Shown here in pieces: positions 33,255 through 41,885 of a stretch of 64,000 nt of DNA. The notes under the pieces were generated by a model. That model was given only the letters and a program-made list of their open reading frames with translations. It searched no databases and had not been told where the DNA came from. The DNA comes from Nocardioides sp. (GTDB taxonomy: Bacteria > Actinomycetota > Actinomycetes > Propionibacteriales > Nocardioidaceae), in contig JBAOIH010000001.1 in assembly GCA_037045645.1 (NCBI GenBank), forward strand, positions 1,054,001 through 1,118,000, given 5' to 3'. How positions within the stretch are numbered: position 1 is the stretch's first letter; each line of letters begins with the position of its first letter. The position numbers and the translations under genes were made by a program.

Positions 33255-34350
33255 ACCCCGGCCTCCCTGCGCAAAGTGGCGATGACCTCGGTGACGGCTG
33301 TGCAGAAGCTGCGACTTGGGCACGCGTCGTAGTGCGGCCCAACGACACGCGTACGTTGCCGTGCGTCAGCGCGCCCATCGCGGCCAGCACATGGCTGGGC
33401 TCCAGCGAGGACGCGGTGCAAGCAGAGCCACTGGCGACGCCGAAACCACGGCGGTCGAGCTCGCGCACCAACGCCTCGCCGTTGACATAGAGCGCGGAGA
33501 ACGTCACCAGGTGGGGGAGCCGAGCGTCTGGGTGCCCCACGACGTCGACGTCGGGCACCTGCGCCATCCGGGTGCGGATCACGGCGGTCAGGTCGCGCTG
33601 TCGCGAGCCGACCTCCTCGCGCTCCGACACGACTGCTTGGAGCGCGGCTGCGGCGGCGAGAGCGGCCGGCACATTCTCGAATCCCGTCGTACGCGGGTCG
33701 GCGCGATCGTCGTCGGGAAACGGCGGGCGCCAACGCGTCCGCTGCCGTACGAGCAACACCCCCACGCCCGCCGGTCCGCCCCACTTGTGCGCCGAACCGG
33801 CCGCGCTGGCCCACCCGGACGGCAGTGGGAGTCGTCCCATCGACGCACACGCGTCCAGGAACAGCGGCGCTGGTGACGACGCGGCCAACTCGGCGACCGG
33901 TTGCACGGTGCCGACCTCGTGATTCGCGGTCTGGCAGGCGATCACGTCCGCCTCGGCGGGCATCGCCGACAACACGACCCGGCCCTCGCGGTCCACCGGC
34001 ACACTCGTCGGATCGCCGCCCCAACGCGCGGCGTGGATCACCGACGAATGCTCCACGGCCGTGTGTGCGATGACCGCTCGTCGGGCGCCCGGCCGGACCA
34101 GACCCAGCAGTCCCAGACGTACGGCATGGGTTCCGCTCGGCGTGAAGGTCACCTCGTCGGGGCGTACGCCCAGAGCCGACGCGGTGACCTCGCGCGCGTT
34201 GTCCAGCAGCAACCGCGAATCGCGTCCACGCCGATGCAGCCGACGCGGGTCGGCATAGGCGCGATCGAGCGCGGCAAGGAGGACTTCGCGGGCCGCCGGG
34301 TGGAGTGGTTCACCCGACGCGGAGTCCAGATCGACGAAGTCGCTGTCCAC
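33251..34350 (-). CDS. Cysteine desulfurase (class V aminotransferase), probable 1-bp frameshift near 3' end
   Basis: PLP enzyme that removes sulfur from cysteine. From GTG 34350: His144 in NHEVGTVQP, PLP lysine K189 in GSAHKWGGP and sulfur-carrying Cys311 in GSACTASSLEP. After SLGRTTTRAQVA the frame runs off into tusA and ends only at 33007. The sequence expected next (FCTAVTEVIATLRREAGV then TGA overlapping the tusA GTG) lies in another frame, so one base seems missing at about 33305-33313. Start 34350 is supported by TAGGTT 7 nt upstream. Length would be about 367 aa if repaired. Confidence 0.82.
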
Positions 34351-34357
34351 GTTGTGG

Positions 34358-34363
34358 AACCTA
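34358..34363 (-). promoter_or_regulatory. Candidate -10 for leaderless cysteine desulfurase-tusA operon
   Basis: TAGGTT on the minus strand ends 7 nt before the GTG at 34350. Confidence 0.5.
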
Positions 34364-34463
34364 CCGGTCGAATTCGTCCAGACCCGCACCCCCGGTCCCT
34401 CTTATGGGCCTGGATTCCGCTAGTCTGCGCAAGAGTTAGGGCCGTACGAGAGAGAGGCTCCCT

Positions 34464-35363
34464 GTGGGCGTGCCTGTGGGTGTGCAATCAGCCAAGGAGA
34501 TGACTCGTCGTTGGCGACGCCGGAGCACGGCGGTCGTCATCGGATTGTCGCTGCTGTTGCTGGCTGGTTGCTCCGAGGAAGACAAGAACCAACTGCGTCA
34601 TTACGCCTTCCCAGGCGATGACCCGCGAAACGCCACGGCGCAATCGCACTACATCTTCGACCTCTGGAAATGGGGTTGGATCGCAGCGATGATCACCGGC
34701 GTCATCGTGTGGGCGCTGATCTTCTACGCGTGCTGGGCCTTCCGCCGCCGCAGCGACGACGAGATCCCGGTGCAGACGCGCTACAACCTGCCGCTGGAGA
34801 TCTTCTACACGTTGGCGCCGGTCATCATGGTCGTCGTCTTCTTCTTCCACACCGTGCAGGCGCAAAACGGCATCCTCAAGGATGTCGAACCCGACAACAC
34901 CGTCGAGGTCGTCGGCTTCCAGTGGAGTTGGACGTTCAACTATCCCGATCAGCCAGCCGGTGAAGGCAAGAACATCTGGGAGTCCGGTGTGGCGGGTCCG
35001 CTGCCGACGCTCTACTTGCCGGTCAACGAGACCACGCAGTTCAACCTGAACTCGCCTGACGTCGTGCACTCCTTCTGGATCCCTGGCTTCCTGATGAAGA
35101 TGGATGTCATTCCTGGCAAGGTCAACCACTTCCAGGTGAAGCCGCAGCAGATCGGTGAGTTCGCCGGCAAGTGCGCTGAGTTGTGTGGTGTCTCGCACTC
35201 TCGGATGCTGTTCAACGTCAAGGTCGTCTCGCGTGCCGACTTCGACGCCTACCTCGAGAAGCAGGCTGCGGCGGGCAACACCTCCGACGAGCCGATCCTC
35301 GGCAACCCGCACGTCATCACCCAGGCTGGGCTCAAGACCGACGAGTCAGGAGCAGAAGAGTGA
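34464..35363 (+). CDS. ctaC: Cytochrome c oxidase subunit II
   Basis: 299 aa. It carries the Cu-A centre that receives electrons from cytochrome c. The signal ends at a lipobox (LLLLAGC), then come two membrane spans (about residues 70-90 and 115-135) and the cupredoxin domain with VVGFQWSWTF, and the Cu-A ligands in CAELCGVSHSRM. GTG 34464 has GAGAGAGG 6-13 nt upstream. TAGTCT near 34419 may be its -10. Its stop overlaps the ctaD GTG. Confidence 0.96.
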   Translation: MGVPVGVQSAKEMTRRWRRRSTAVVIGLSLLLLAGCSEEDKNQLRHYAFPGDDPRNATAQSHYIFDLWKWGWIAAMITGVIVWALIFYACWAFRRRSDDEIPVQTRYNLPLEIFYTLAPVIMVVVFFFHTVQAQNGILKDVEPDNTVEVVGFQWSWTFNYPDQPAGEGKNIWESGVAGPLPTLYLPVNETTQFNLNSPDVVHSFWIPGFLMKMDVIPGKVNHFQVKPQQIGEFAGKCAELCGVSHSRMLFNVKVVSRADFDAYLEKQAAAGNTSDEPILGNPHVITQAGLKTDESGAEE

Positions 35364-37123
35364 CCGCCACCGCTGCCACGCCGACCACCACGTCGGCCGC
35401 ACCTACCAAGGGTCAGCAGGTCGTACGCCTGCTCACCACGACCGACCACAAACTGATCGGCAAGCTCTATCTGGTCACGGCCTTCTCGTGGTTCCTGATC
35501 GCCGGTGTGATGGCGCTGATCATGCGCAGCGAGTTGGCGTTCCCCGAGAACCAGCTCGTCAGCGACGAGGTCTTCAACCAACTCTTCACCATGCACGGCA
35601 CGATCATGTTGCTGATGTTCGCGACGCCGTTGTTCTTCGGCTTCGCCAACGTGCTGATGCCGTTGCAGATCGGTGCGCCCAACGTCGCGTTCCCGCGCCT
35701 GAACATGCTGTCGTACTGGCTCTACCTCTTCGGTGGCCTGATCGCGGCGTCAGGCTTCCTGACCCCGGGCGGTGCGGCCAGTTTCGGCTGGTTTGCCTAC
35801 ACCCCGCTGTCGGATGCCGTACGTTCGCCGGGCGTCGGCGGTGACCTGTGGATCATGGGGCTGTGGATGGCCGGTCTCGGCACGATCCTCGGTGGCGTCA
35901 ACTTCATCACCACGATCATCTGCATGCGAGCCCCCGGTATGACCATGTTCCGGATGCCGATCTTCACCTGGAACACGCTGGTTACCAGCCTCCTCGTGCT
36001 GATCATCTTCCCGATCCTGGCCGCCGCGTTGCTGGCCCTGGAGGCCGACCGCCAGCTCGGGGCGCACGTCTTCGACCCCTCGCACGGTGGCCCGATCCTG
36101 TGGCAGCACCTGTTCTGGTTCTTCGGTCACCCTGAGGTATACGTCCTGGCGATCCCGTTCTTCGGTGTGGTGTCCGAGATCATCCCGGTCTTCAGCCGCA
36201 AGCCGATCTTCGGCTACGTCGGCCTGGTCGGCGCGACGCTGGCCATCGCGATGCTGTCCGTGGCCGTGTGGGCCCACCACATGTTCGTCACCGGTTCTGT
36301 GGACCTGGCGTTCTTCTCCGGCATGACGTTCTTGATCGCGGTGCCCACGGGGGTGAAGTTCTTCAACTGGATCGGCACCATGTGGGGCGGCTCCCTGTCG
36401 TTCGACACTCCGATGCTGTGGACGGTCGGCTTCTTGACCACCTTCTTGTTCGGTGGTCTTACCGGTGTCATCTTGGCGTCGCCGCCGCTGGACTTCCACG
36501 TGTCCGACTCCTACTTCGTGGTGGCGCACTTCCACTACGTCGTCTTCGGCACCGTGGTGTTCGCGATGTTTGCGGGCTTCTACTTCTGGTGGCCCAAGAT
36601 GACGGGGCGGATGCTCGACGAGAAGCTCGGCAAGATCCACTTCTGGCTGCTGTTCTTCGGCTTCCACCTGACGTTCTTGATCCAGCACTGGCTCGGGGTC
36701 GAGGGCATGCCGCGTCGTTACGCGGACTACCTGCCCAGCGACGGGTTCACGCTGCTCAACCAGATCTCGACGGTCGGCTCGTTCCTGCTGGCGCTGTCGT
36801 CCCTGCCGTTCTTCCTCAACGTCTACAAGTCGCGCAATGCGCCGCTCGTGGGCGTGGACGACCCGTGGGGCTGGGGACGCTCGCTCGAATGGGCCACGAG
36901 TTGCCCGCCGCCGCGTCACAACTTCCACACGCTCCCGCGGATCCGTTCGGAGTCGCCTGCCTTCGATCTGCACCACCCCGAAGTGGCTGCGCTCGAGTTG
37001 GAGCAGAACGACGCCGCTCGCCACGGTGACCCCGCGGACGCACCGGAGATGGCGGGCCGCGAGGACATGCTCGAAGGCCGCACCGGCCATGAGATCGCTG
37101 ACGATTCGGAGGACAACCGCTGA
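35360..37123 (+). CDS. ctaD: Cytochrome c oxidase subunit I
   Basis: 587 aa. This is the catalytic heme a/a3-Cu-B subunit with about twelve spans. Landmarks are TMHGTIML (heme ligand His), WFFGHPEVYVLAIP (Cu-B His-Tyr site), AHHMFVTG (Cu-B His pair), and HFHYVVFG (heme a and a3 ligands). The C-terminal tail (~80 residues) is hydrophilic and acidic. GTG 35360 overlaps the ctaC stop; a Thr/Ala N-terminus follows. The next gene overlaps by 1 bp. Confidence 0.97.
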   Translation: MTATAATPTTTSAAPTKGQQVVRLLTTTDHKLIGKLYLVTAFSWFLIAGVMALIMRSELAFPENQLVSDEVFNQLFTMHGTIMLLMFATPLFFGFANVLMPLQIGAPNVAFPRLNMLSYWLYLFGGLIAASGFLTPGGAASFGWFAYTPLSDAVRSPGVGGDLWIMGLWMAGLGTILGGVNFITTIICMRAPGMTMFRMPIFTWNTLVTSLLVLIIFPILAAALLALEADRQLGAHVFDPSHGGPILWQHLFWFFGHPEVYVLAIPFFGVVSEIIPVFSRKPIFGYVGLVGATLAIAMLSVAVWAHHMFVTGSVDLAFFSGMTFLIAVPTGVKFFNWIGTMWGGSLSFDTPMLWTVGFLTTFLFGGLTGVILASPPLDFHVSDSYFVVAHFHYVVFGTVVFAMFAGFYFWWPKMTGRMLDEKLGKIHFWLLFFGFHLTFLIQHWLGVEGMPRRYADYLPSDGFTLLNQISTVGSFLLALSSLPFFLNVYKSRNAPLVGVDDPWGWGRSLEWATSCPPPRHNFHTLPRIRSESPAFDLHHPEVAALELEQNDAARHGDPADAPEMAGREDMLEGRTGHEIADDSEDNR

Positions 37124-37563
37124 TGAAGATCGAGACCTGGATCTTCACGATCACCGCAGGATTCTTCCTGCTGGTCACCCCGGGGTACTGGCTGGCCACG
37201 GCCGCAAGCGCCGGTGAGCGCGGCGGTGCGCTCTCGGGCGGTGGCGACTGGACCGGCACTGTGGCACTCGCCATGACGTTCCTGCTCGCCGCCATGGTCG
37301 CTCTCTATCTGGGCTTCCATGCTCGTCAGATGGACGAGCGTCCAGAGGACAACAAGCAGGGCGAGATCGCCGACGGCGCTGGGGAGCTCGGGTTCTTCCC
37401 GCCGTACTCCTGGTGGCCGTTGTGGTGCGCGCTGTCGCTGGGCGTCATCGTGCTCGGCATTGCGGTTGGTGCCTGGTGGATGGTGATCATCGGCTTCGGT
37501 CTCGGTGGCCTCGCGCTCAGTGGCCTGGTGTTCGAGTACTACCGCGGCGAACACGCGCACTGA
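37123..37563 (+). CDS. ctaF: Cytochrome c oxidase subunit IV, actinobacterial type
   Basis: 146 aa with four membrane spans (about residues 6-26, 42-64, 95-115, 118-136). The N-terminus MKIETWIFTITAGFF and the segment FFPPYSWWPLWCALSL are typical of the actinobacterial CtaF family, a structural subunit of the aa3 oxidase. Its ATG overlaps the ctaD TGA. A strong terminator follows at 37575-37606. Confidence 0.92.
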   Translation: MKIETWIFTITAGFFLLVTPGYWLATAASAGERGGALSGGGDWTGTVALAMTFLLAAMVALYLGFHARQMDERPEDNKQGEIADGAGELGFFPPYSWWPLWCALSLGVIVLGIAVGAWWMVIIGFGLGGLALSGLVFEYYRGEHAH

Positions 37564-37567
37564 AACC

Positions 37568-38524
37568 TCATCGACGCAACGCCCGAGCTACGGCTCGGGC
37601 GTTGCGCATTTGTGGTGCGGGTAGGGCGTGGTCACGATGACCGCCCGGGCGCGCTGGAATCGGCGGCAGCGGCAACATCGCCGCCCGGTCGGCGTCAATC
37701 AAATCGCTCGGCGCGGCCTTGATCGTGCGGACCGTCCGGGCGTTCGCCTGGCCCAGCCAGTCGGTGAACTGGGTGTTGAAGTCGGCCGGTGAGGTGAACG
37801 TGCGACCTGGCATAAAGGAGGTCTCGAACCAGCCGTTGCGGCGTTCCACCACGCCCTTGGACTCAGGGTCTCGCGGCGGCAGCAACACGAGCTTGGTGGC
37901 CAGGGTGCCCATGAACGCGGCGACACCCTCGGCGCGACGTGGGCCGCGCCCGATGCCGGGCTCGTTGTCCCAGATCAGCCGCCGCGGGACCCGGCCCAGT
38001 TGCTGGATCAGCTCCCACGAGCCCAGCAGCAGGTCCTCGGTCTTCCGCGTCGGGATCATCCGTGCGGTCACGAACCGCGAATGTGCCGCAGTGATCACCA
38101 GCACCGGCAACAGCTTCGTGGTGCCATCCTCGAGCGGGATCTTCCTGGGCGGGAACCACAGATCGCACTGCGCCGCGTCACCCGCAGTCCAAGTGATCCG
38201 ATCCGCGGGGTCGACGGGGCGGTGCTCGGGACGCAGCCGCCGCACGTTCTCGCTGAACCACCGGATCGAGCCCGTCCAGCCCACCCGCTCGGCCAGCACC
38301 GTGGCCGGCATGTCCGGAACCTCGATTAACAGCGCCCGCACGTGCGGCTCGTACTCCGTGAACGACGTCGGCCCCGGCGTCCGCACGTACCGCGGCGGCG
38401 CGTCCGAATTCACCGCCTTGATGACCGTGGTCCGCGAGATCCCCAGCCGCTCGGCGATCCGCGCCTTCGGCACCCCATCCGCAGCCAGCCTTCTGATCAG
38501 CGCCCAGTCCTCCAAAGTGATCAC
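37568..38524 (-). pseudogene. istA: IS21-type transposase IstA, C-terminally truncated
   Basis: 318 aa readable. The N-terminal helix-turn-helix (DGVPKARIAERLGISRTTV) and the DDE integrase core (AAQCDLWFPPR first Asp; LIWDNEPGIG second Asp; ESKGVVERRNGWFETSF Glu) are intact. IstA is normally ~400 aa or more with a further beta-rich C-terminus, and an istB ATPase follows; both are missing. The last ~14 codons (NARAVARALRR) are encoded by the ctaF terminator hairpin, which shows that the original 3' part was lost at this junction. Confidence 0.85.
37575..37606 (+). terminator. Terminator of the ctaCDF operon
   Basis: CGCAACGCCCGAGC (37575-37588) pairs perfectly with GCTCGGGCGTTGCG (37593-37606), 14 bp with a TACG loop, followed by CATTTGT. 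It starts 12 bp after the ctaF stop and overlaps the 3' end of the IstA remnant. Confidence 0.9.
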
Positions 38525-38588
38525 ACTCCAATCGTTGAGTGCTCACTTTTCACCGCCGAAACTGTTCAGTTTTCGAGCGCCGCCGACA
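37607..38588 (-). mobile_element. IS21-family element remnant
   Basis: It consists of the truncated istA and one intact end. The end at 38541-38588 has two related stretches (CACTTTTCACCGCCG and CAGTTTTCGAGCGCCGCC) and closes with the CA-terminated GCCGACA, as in IS21 multiple terminal repeats. The other end and istB are absent, so it cannot move itself. It sits between the two convergent respiratory operons. Confidence 0.75.
38541..38588. repeat. Terminal repeats of the IS21 remnant
   Basis: Two imperfect direct repeats sharing CA(C/G)TTTTC and CGCCG, ending in ACA. They are transposase-binding repeats by analogy with IS21 ends. Confidence 0.55.
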
Positions 38589-38943
38589 ACTGGCAAGACG
38601 CCCGTGGAGGGGTCGGCACCATCTGGCGGGTTGCCCACGCGGACGATGCCAAGGACCGTTCGACGGAACGAAACGTCGAGAAGCCGGCGAGTTCGGTCTC
38701 GCGTCCCGGTTGGGTGATCCCCGTGGGCCTAGAGGCGGCAAGTGCGTCGGTGTATCGGGCCACGACCGACTTCTTGGAATCGATGAAGGAAGCCGCCATT
38801 CCACTGCGGGGTGCTCTGAGGCGTACTACGACCACACCCTGAAGCTTTCGGGCACCACTGCCACCTATCGCGCCGTCTTCCACAGCGACTGCGTCTACAA
38901 AGGGGTGACCACCATCTTGAAGGTCAGTTGGACACCGCAGTGA
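38589..38943 (+). pseudogene. Broken gene fragment beside the IS21 end
   Basis: Two frames look protein-like. In one (about 38589-38810) the translation includes TIWRVAHADDAKDRSTER and TDFLESMKEAAIPL; in the other (to TGA 38943) GCSEAYYDHTLKLSGTTATY and VFHSDCVYKGVTTILKVSW. They would join into one protein if a single frame change occurred near 38810. No start codon or ribosome-binding site is seen, so it is probably the 3' end of a gene interrupted by the IS and then frameshifted. The family was not recognised. Confidence 0.4.
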
Positions 38944-39004
38944 AACCACGCTGAGTCCAAAGGGATGAGGCGCAGAGGGGATGACCGAGCAGAAGAGCCC
39001 CGAC

Positions 39005-39048
39005 AAGCATGAGGGGCGAAGCTCCAGTGGAGCCCGCCCCTCATGCTT
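39005..39048 (-). terminator. Terminator of the ctaE-qcrCAB operon
   Basis: AAGCATGAGGGGCG (39005-39018) and CGCCCCTCATGCTT (39035-39048) form a perfect 14-bp stem, with a smaller GCTCC/GGAGC stem inside the loop. It lies 16 bp after the qcrB stop on the minus strand. Confidence 0.9.
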
Positions 39049-39063
39049 GATCTGATCCGAGGT

Positions 39064-40821
39064 TCAGTGACCGCCTCGCAGCGGCACGTCGTCGGTGTTG
39101 CGCAGGTTGTGATCGTCGAACTCGTGACCGGCTGCGGGGTGGTCGAGGCCTTCCTGCAACTGGGCCTCGTGTTCGGCGTGGTGGTGCGCCTCCTCGAGTT
39201 CGGCAGCGGTCGGCTTGTCGACGTCGTCGCCGAACATCCGCTTGGAAAGCGTCGCCCGGATGCGCTGGCCGCGAGTGCCGGGGGAGGGGATGCCGTTGTC
39301 GTCGGTCTCCGACTCCAACGAATACACCTCGGGACGCTCGCGTGCGGTGAGGGTGTAGGCGCTCTCCTCATTGATCGGCAGGTGCCGCTCGGAGTAGCCG
39401 CCCTCGGCCGAGCGCATGATGATGCCGGTCTCATAGCCGTGCAGCAGTTTGTCGTTGTCCGCACGCTGCAAGGAGATGCACCAACGCTTGGTGAAGATGA
39501 ACACGATCACCGGGATCACGAAGATCGCCACCCGCATGAAGTATGTGATCGAGTTCAGGCTGAGATGGAACTGCGTGGCCAGGATGTCATTGCCACCTGC
39601 GGCCCAGAGCAGGCCGTACAGCGTCACCATCGCGGCGAAGAACGCGGTCCGGTTGGGCGCGTTGCGCGGACGTTCGAGCAGGTGGTGGTCGCGCTTGTCG
39701 CCCTTGACCCACGCCTCGATGAACGGGTAGGCGAGGAACGCGGCAAACATCGCCACGGGCGCGATCTGGCCGGGAATCATCACGTTCCAGGAGATCGTGT
39801 GTCCGAAGATGTGCGTCTCCCAGCCCGGGAAGATGCGCAGCAGGCCTTCGGCCACACCCATGTACCAGTCAGGTTGGGAGCCGGCCGTCACCTTCGAGGG
39901 GTCGTACGGGCCGTACTTCCATACCGGGTTGATCGTCAGCAGGCCACCCATCAGGGCGGTGAAGCCGAACACGATGAAGAAGAAGCCACCCGCCTTGGCC
40001 AGGTAGACCGGGAGCATCGGGTAACCGACGACGTTCTCCTCGGTGCGGCCAGGACCGGCCCACTGCGTGTGCTTGTGGTAGACGAGCAGCAGCATGTGGG
40101 CGGCGATCAGCGCCAAGATCAGGGCGGGGATCAGCAGGATGTGGGCCATGTAGAGGCGCGAGACGATGATGTCGCCGGGGAACTCGCCGTCGAACATGAA
40201 GAACGACATATAGGTGCCCAGCAGCGGTGTTGCCTTGACCAGACCGTCGGCGATCCGCAGGCCGGTGCCCGAGAGCAGGTCGTCGGGAAGGGAGTAGCCC
40301 GCGAAGCCCTCCAGGATGCCGAGGAGGAGCAACAGTCCACCGATGATCCAGTTGATCTCACGGGGCTTGCGGAACGCACCGGTCAAGAAGACGCGCATCA
40401 TGTGCACGAACATCGCGGCGATGAACAGCATCGCGGCCCAGTGGTGCATCTGACGCATCAACAGTCCGCCGCGGATGTCGAAGGACAGTTCGAGGGTCGA
40501 GGCGTACGCGTGCGACATCTCGACGCCGCGCAACTGGCTGTAGGAGCCTTCGTAGACGGTCTCACCCATGCTCGGGTTGAACCAGAACGTCAAGAACGTG
40601 CCGGTGAGCAGCAGGACGACGAAGCTCCACAGCGCGATCTCGCCGAGCATGAAGGACCAGTGGTCGGGGAAGACCTTGCGTAGGTTCTTCTTCATCATGC
40701 TCGCGAGACCGAGGCGGTCGTCGGCCCAGGTGGCGGCAGCGCCGGCCTTGCCGGGCTTGGTGGCCGTCGCGGCGTCGGTCGAGTTGCTCGTGGCGACCTT
40801 GCTGGTGTCGATGCGGCTCAT
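39064..40821 (-). CDS. qcrB: Cytochrome bc1 complex cytochrome b subunit
   Basis: 585 aa from ATG 40821. It holds hemes bL and bH and the quinol sites. Visible are RQMHHWAAMLFIAAMFVHMM (heme ligands), GYSLPDDLLSGTG, and the quinol-oxidation loop region with WYMGVAEGLLRIFPGWE (family PDWY motif). About eight to nine spans plus a hydrophilic C-terminal extension of ~140 residues, as in actinobacterial QcrB. The ATG overlaps the qcrA stop by 4 bp. Confidence 0.96.
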   Translation of the reverse strand: MSRIDTSKVATSNSTDAATATKPGKAGAAATWADDRLGLASMMKKNLRKVFPDHWSFMLGEIALWSFVVLLLTGTFLTFWFNPSMGETVYEGSYSQLRGVEMSHAYASTLELSFDIRGGLLMRQMHHWAAMLFIAAMFVHMMRVFLTGAFRKPREINWIIGGLLLLLGILEGFAGYSLPDDLLSGTGLRIADGLVKATPLLGTYMSFFMFDGEFPGDIIVSRLYMAHILLIPALILALIAAHMLLLVYHKHTQWAGPGRTEENVVGYPMLPVYLAKAGGFFFIVFGFTALMGGLLTINPVWKYGPYDPSKVTAGSQPDWYMGVAEGLLRIFPGWETHIFGHTISWNVMIPGQIAPVAMFAAFLAYPFIEAWVKGDKRDHHLLERPRNAPNRTAFFAAMVTLYGLLWAAGGNDILATQFHLSLNSITYFMRVAIFVIPVIVFIFTKRWCISLQRADNDKLLHGYETGIIMRSAEGGYSERHLPINEESAYTLTARERPEVYSLESETDDNGIPSPGTRGQRIRATLSKRMFGDDVDKPTAAELEEAHHHAEHEAQLQEGLDHPAAGHEFDDHNLRNTDDVPLRGGH

Positions 40822-41885
40822 AGCGAGTCCTTCGAGTCGCGCTCCCAGAAACTGGGGCCGACGGGTTCGTGGAAGCCTTCTGGTGCGATGAGGTAGCCCT
40901 CGTCGTCGACAGCCAACTTCAGTTGCGGCAACGCCCGTGCGGCCGGACCGAAGACGACTCGGCCGTTGTCGGCCAGGTCGAACGTCGACTGGTGGCAGGG
41001 GCAGAGCAGGTGGTGCGTCATCCGCTCGTTGAGCGCGATCGGGCAGCCCACGTGCGTGCAGATCTTGGAGTAGCACACGATGCCGTCGACGTCCCAGTTC
41101 TCACCGTCGGGACGCGACTTGATGTCCTTGGGGGGCATCCGCAGCAAGATGATCGCCGACTTGGTCTTCTCGACCAGGATGTCGTGACCGTGTAGGTAGT
41201 GCACGCCCGGACGCGGGTTGGCGACAGGGACCAACGGCTCCGGCTCGGCATTGACCAGGTCGCCGACCTCGAGGTCGCTGGGCTTGATCGGCGTGCCGAC
41301 CACGTCGCGTACGACTCGCAGTCCGCCCTCGTCCCAGATCGTCTTGAGCAACGCGTCACCAGGCAGGGGACCGAGATCGCGCAGCATCACCAGCGGCGCG
41401 ATACCCGCGAGGCCGACGGCGCCGAGCAGGGTGTTGCGTACGAGGGGGCGCCGACCGAGGCCGGACTCCTCGGCGCCGAGCTTGAGGATGTTGAGGGTTT
41501 CCGCGCGGTCCTCGTCCGACGACGCGGCCGGATGCCGCATTTCGACGATCTCGTGGTCACCCATGAGCTTGCGCGCCCACTGGATGATGCCGATGCCGAT
41601 GCACAGGAACGCGCCGGCGAGCGTTGAGCCGAGCAGCACGTTGGAGGCACCGAGACCCAAGATGGTGTCGGGGTCCTCGCCGATCGCGAAGGAGAAGTAG
41701 CACACGACGAACGCGACGACGAACGCCATCGCGGCAAGGAAGAGCCCTGCGACCTGGCGCTCGGCGCGCTTCTCCGCGGCGCTGTCGACGTCGGTCGGAC
41801 GCGGCCGGTGGGGCGCCAATCCCGGGTCGGGGATCGGTTCGGCGTGTTCGTTGCGGGTCACCACCGCCTTGTCGTGGTCGCTCAC
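40818..41885 (-). CDS. qcrA: Cytochrome bc1 complex Rieske iron-sulfur subunit
   Basis: 355 aa. Three N-terminal spans (about residues 47-66, 80-100 and 152-170) are typical of actinobacterial QcrA. The [2Fe-2S] ligands lie in CTHVGCP and CPCHQSTF. It passes electrons from quinol to the diheme cytochrome. The start ATG 41885 overlaps the qcrC stop by 4 bp. Confidence 0.96.
   Translation of the reverse strand: MSDHDKAVVTRNEHAEPIPDPGLAPHRPRPTDVDSAAEKRAERQVAGLFLAAMAFVVAFVVCYFSFAIGEDPDTILGLGASNVLLGSTLAGAFLCIGIGIIQWARKLMGDHEIVEMRHPAASSDEDRAETLNILKLGAEESGLGRRPLVRNTLLGAVGLAGIAPLVMLRDLGPLPGDALLKTIWDEGGLRVVRDVVGTPIKPSDLEVGDLVNAEPEPLVPVANPRPGVHYLHGHDILVEKTKSAIILLRMPPKDIKSRPDGENWDVDGIVCYSKICTHVGCPIALNERMTHHLLCPCHQSTFDLADNGRVVFGPAARALPQLKLAVDDEGYLIAPEGFHEPVGPSFWERDSKDSL

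Noticed and set aside
35750..37090. 446-aa minus-strand frame opposite ctaD
   Set aside because: Antisense shadow of a conserved oxidase subunit.
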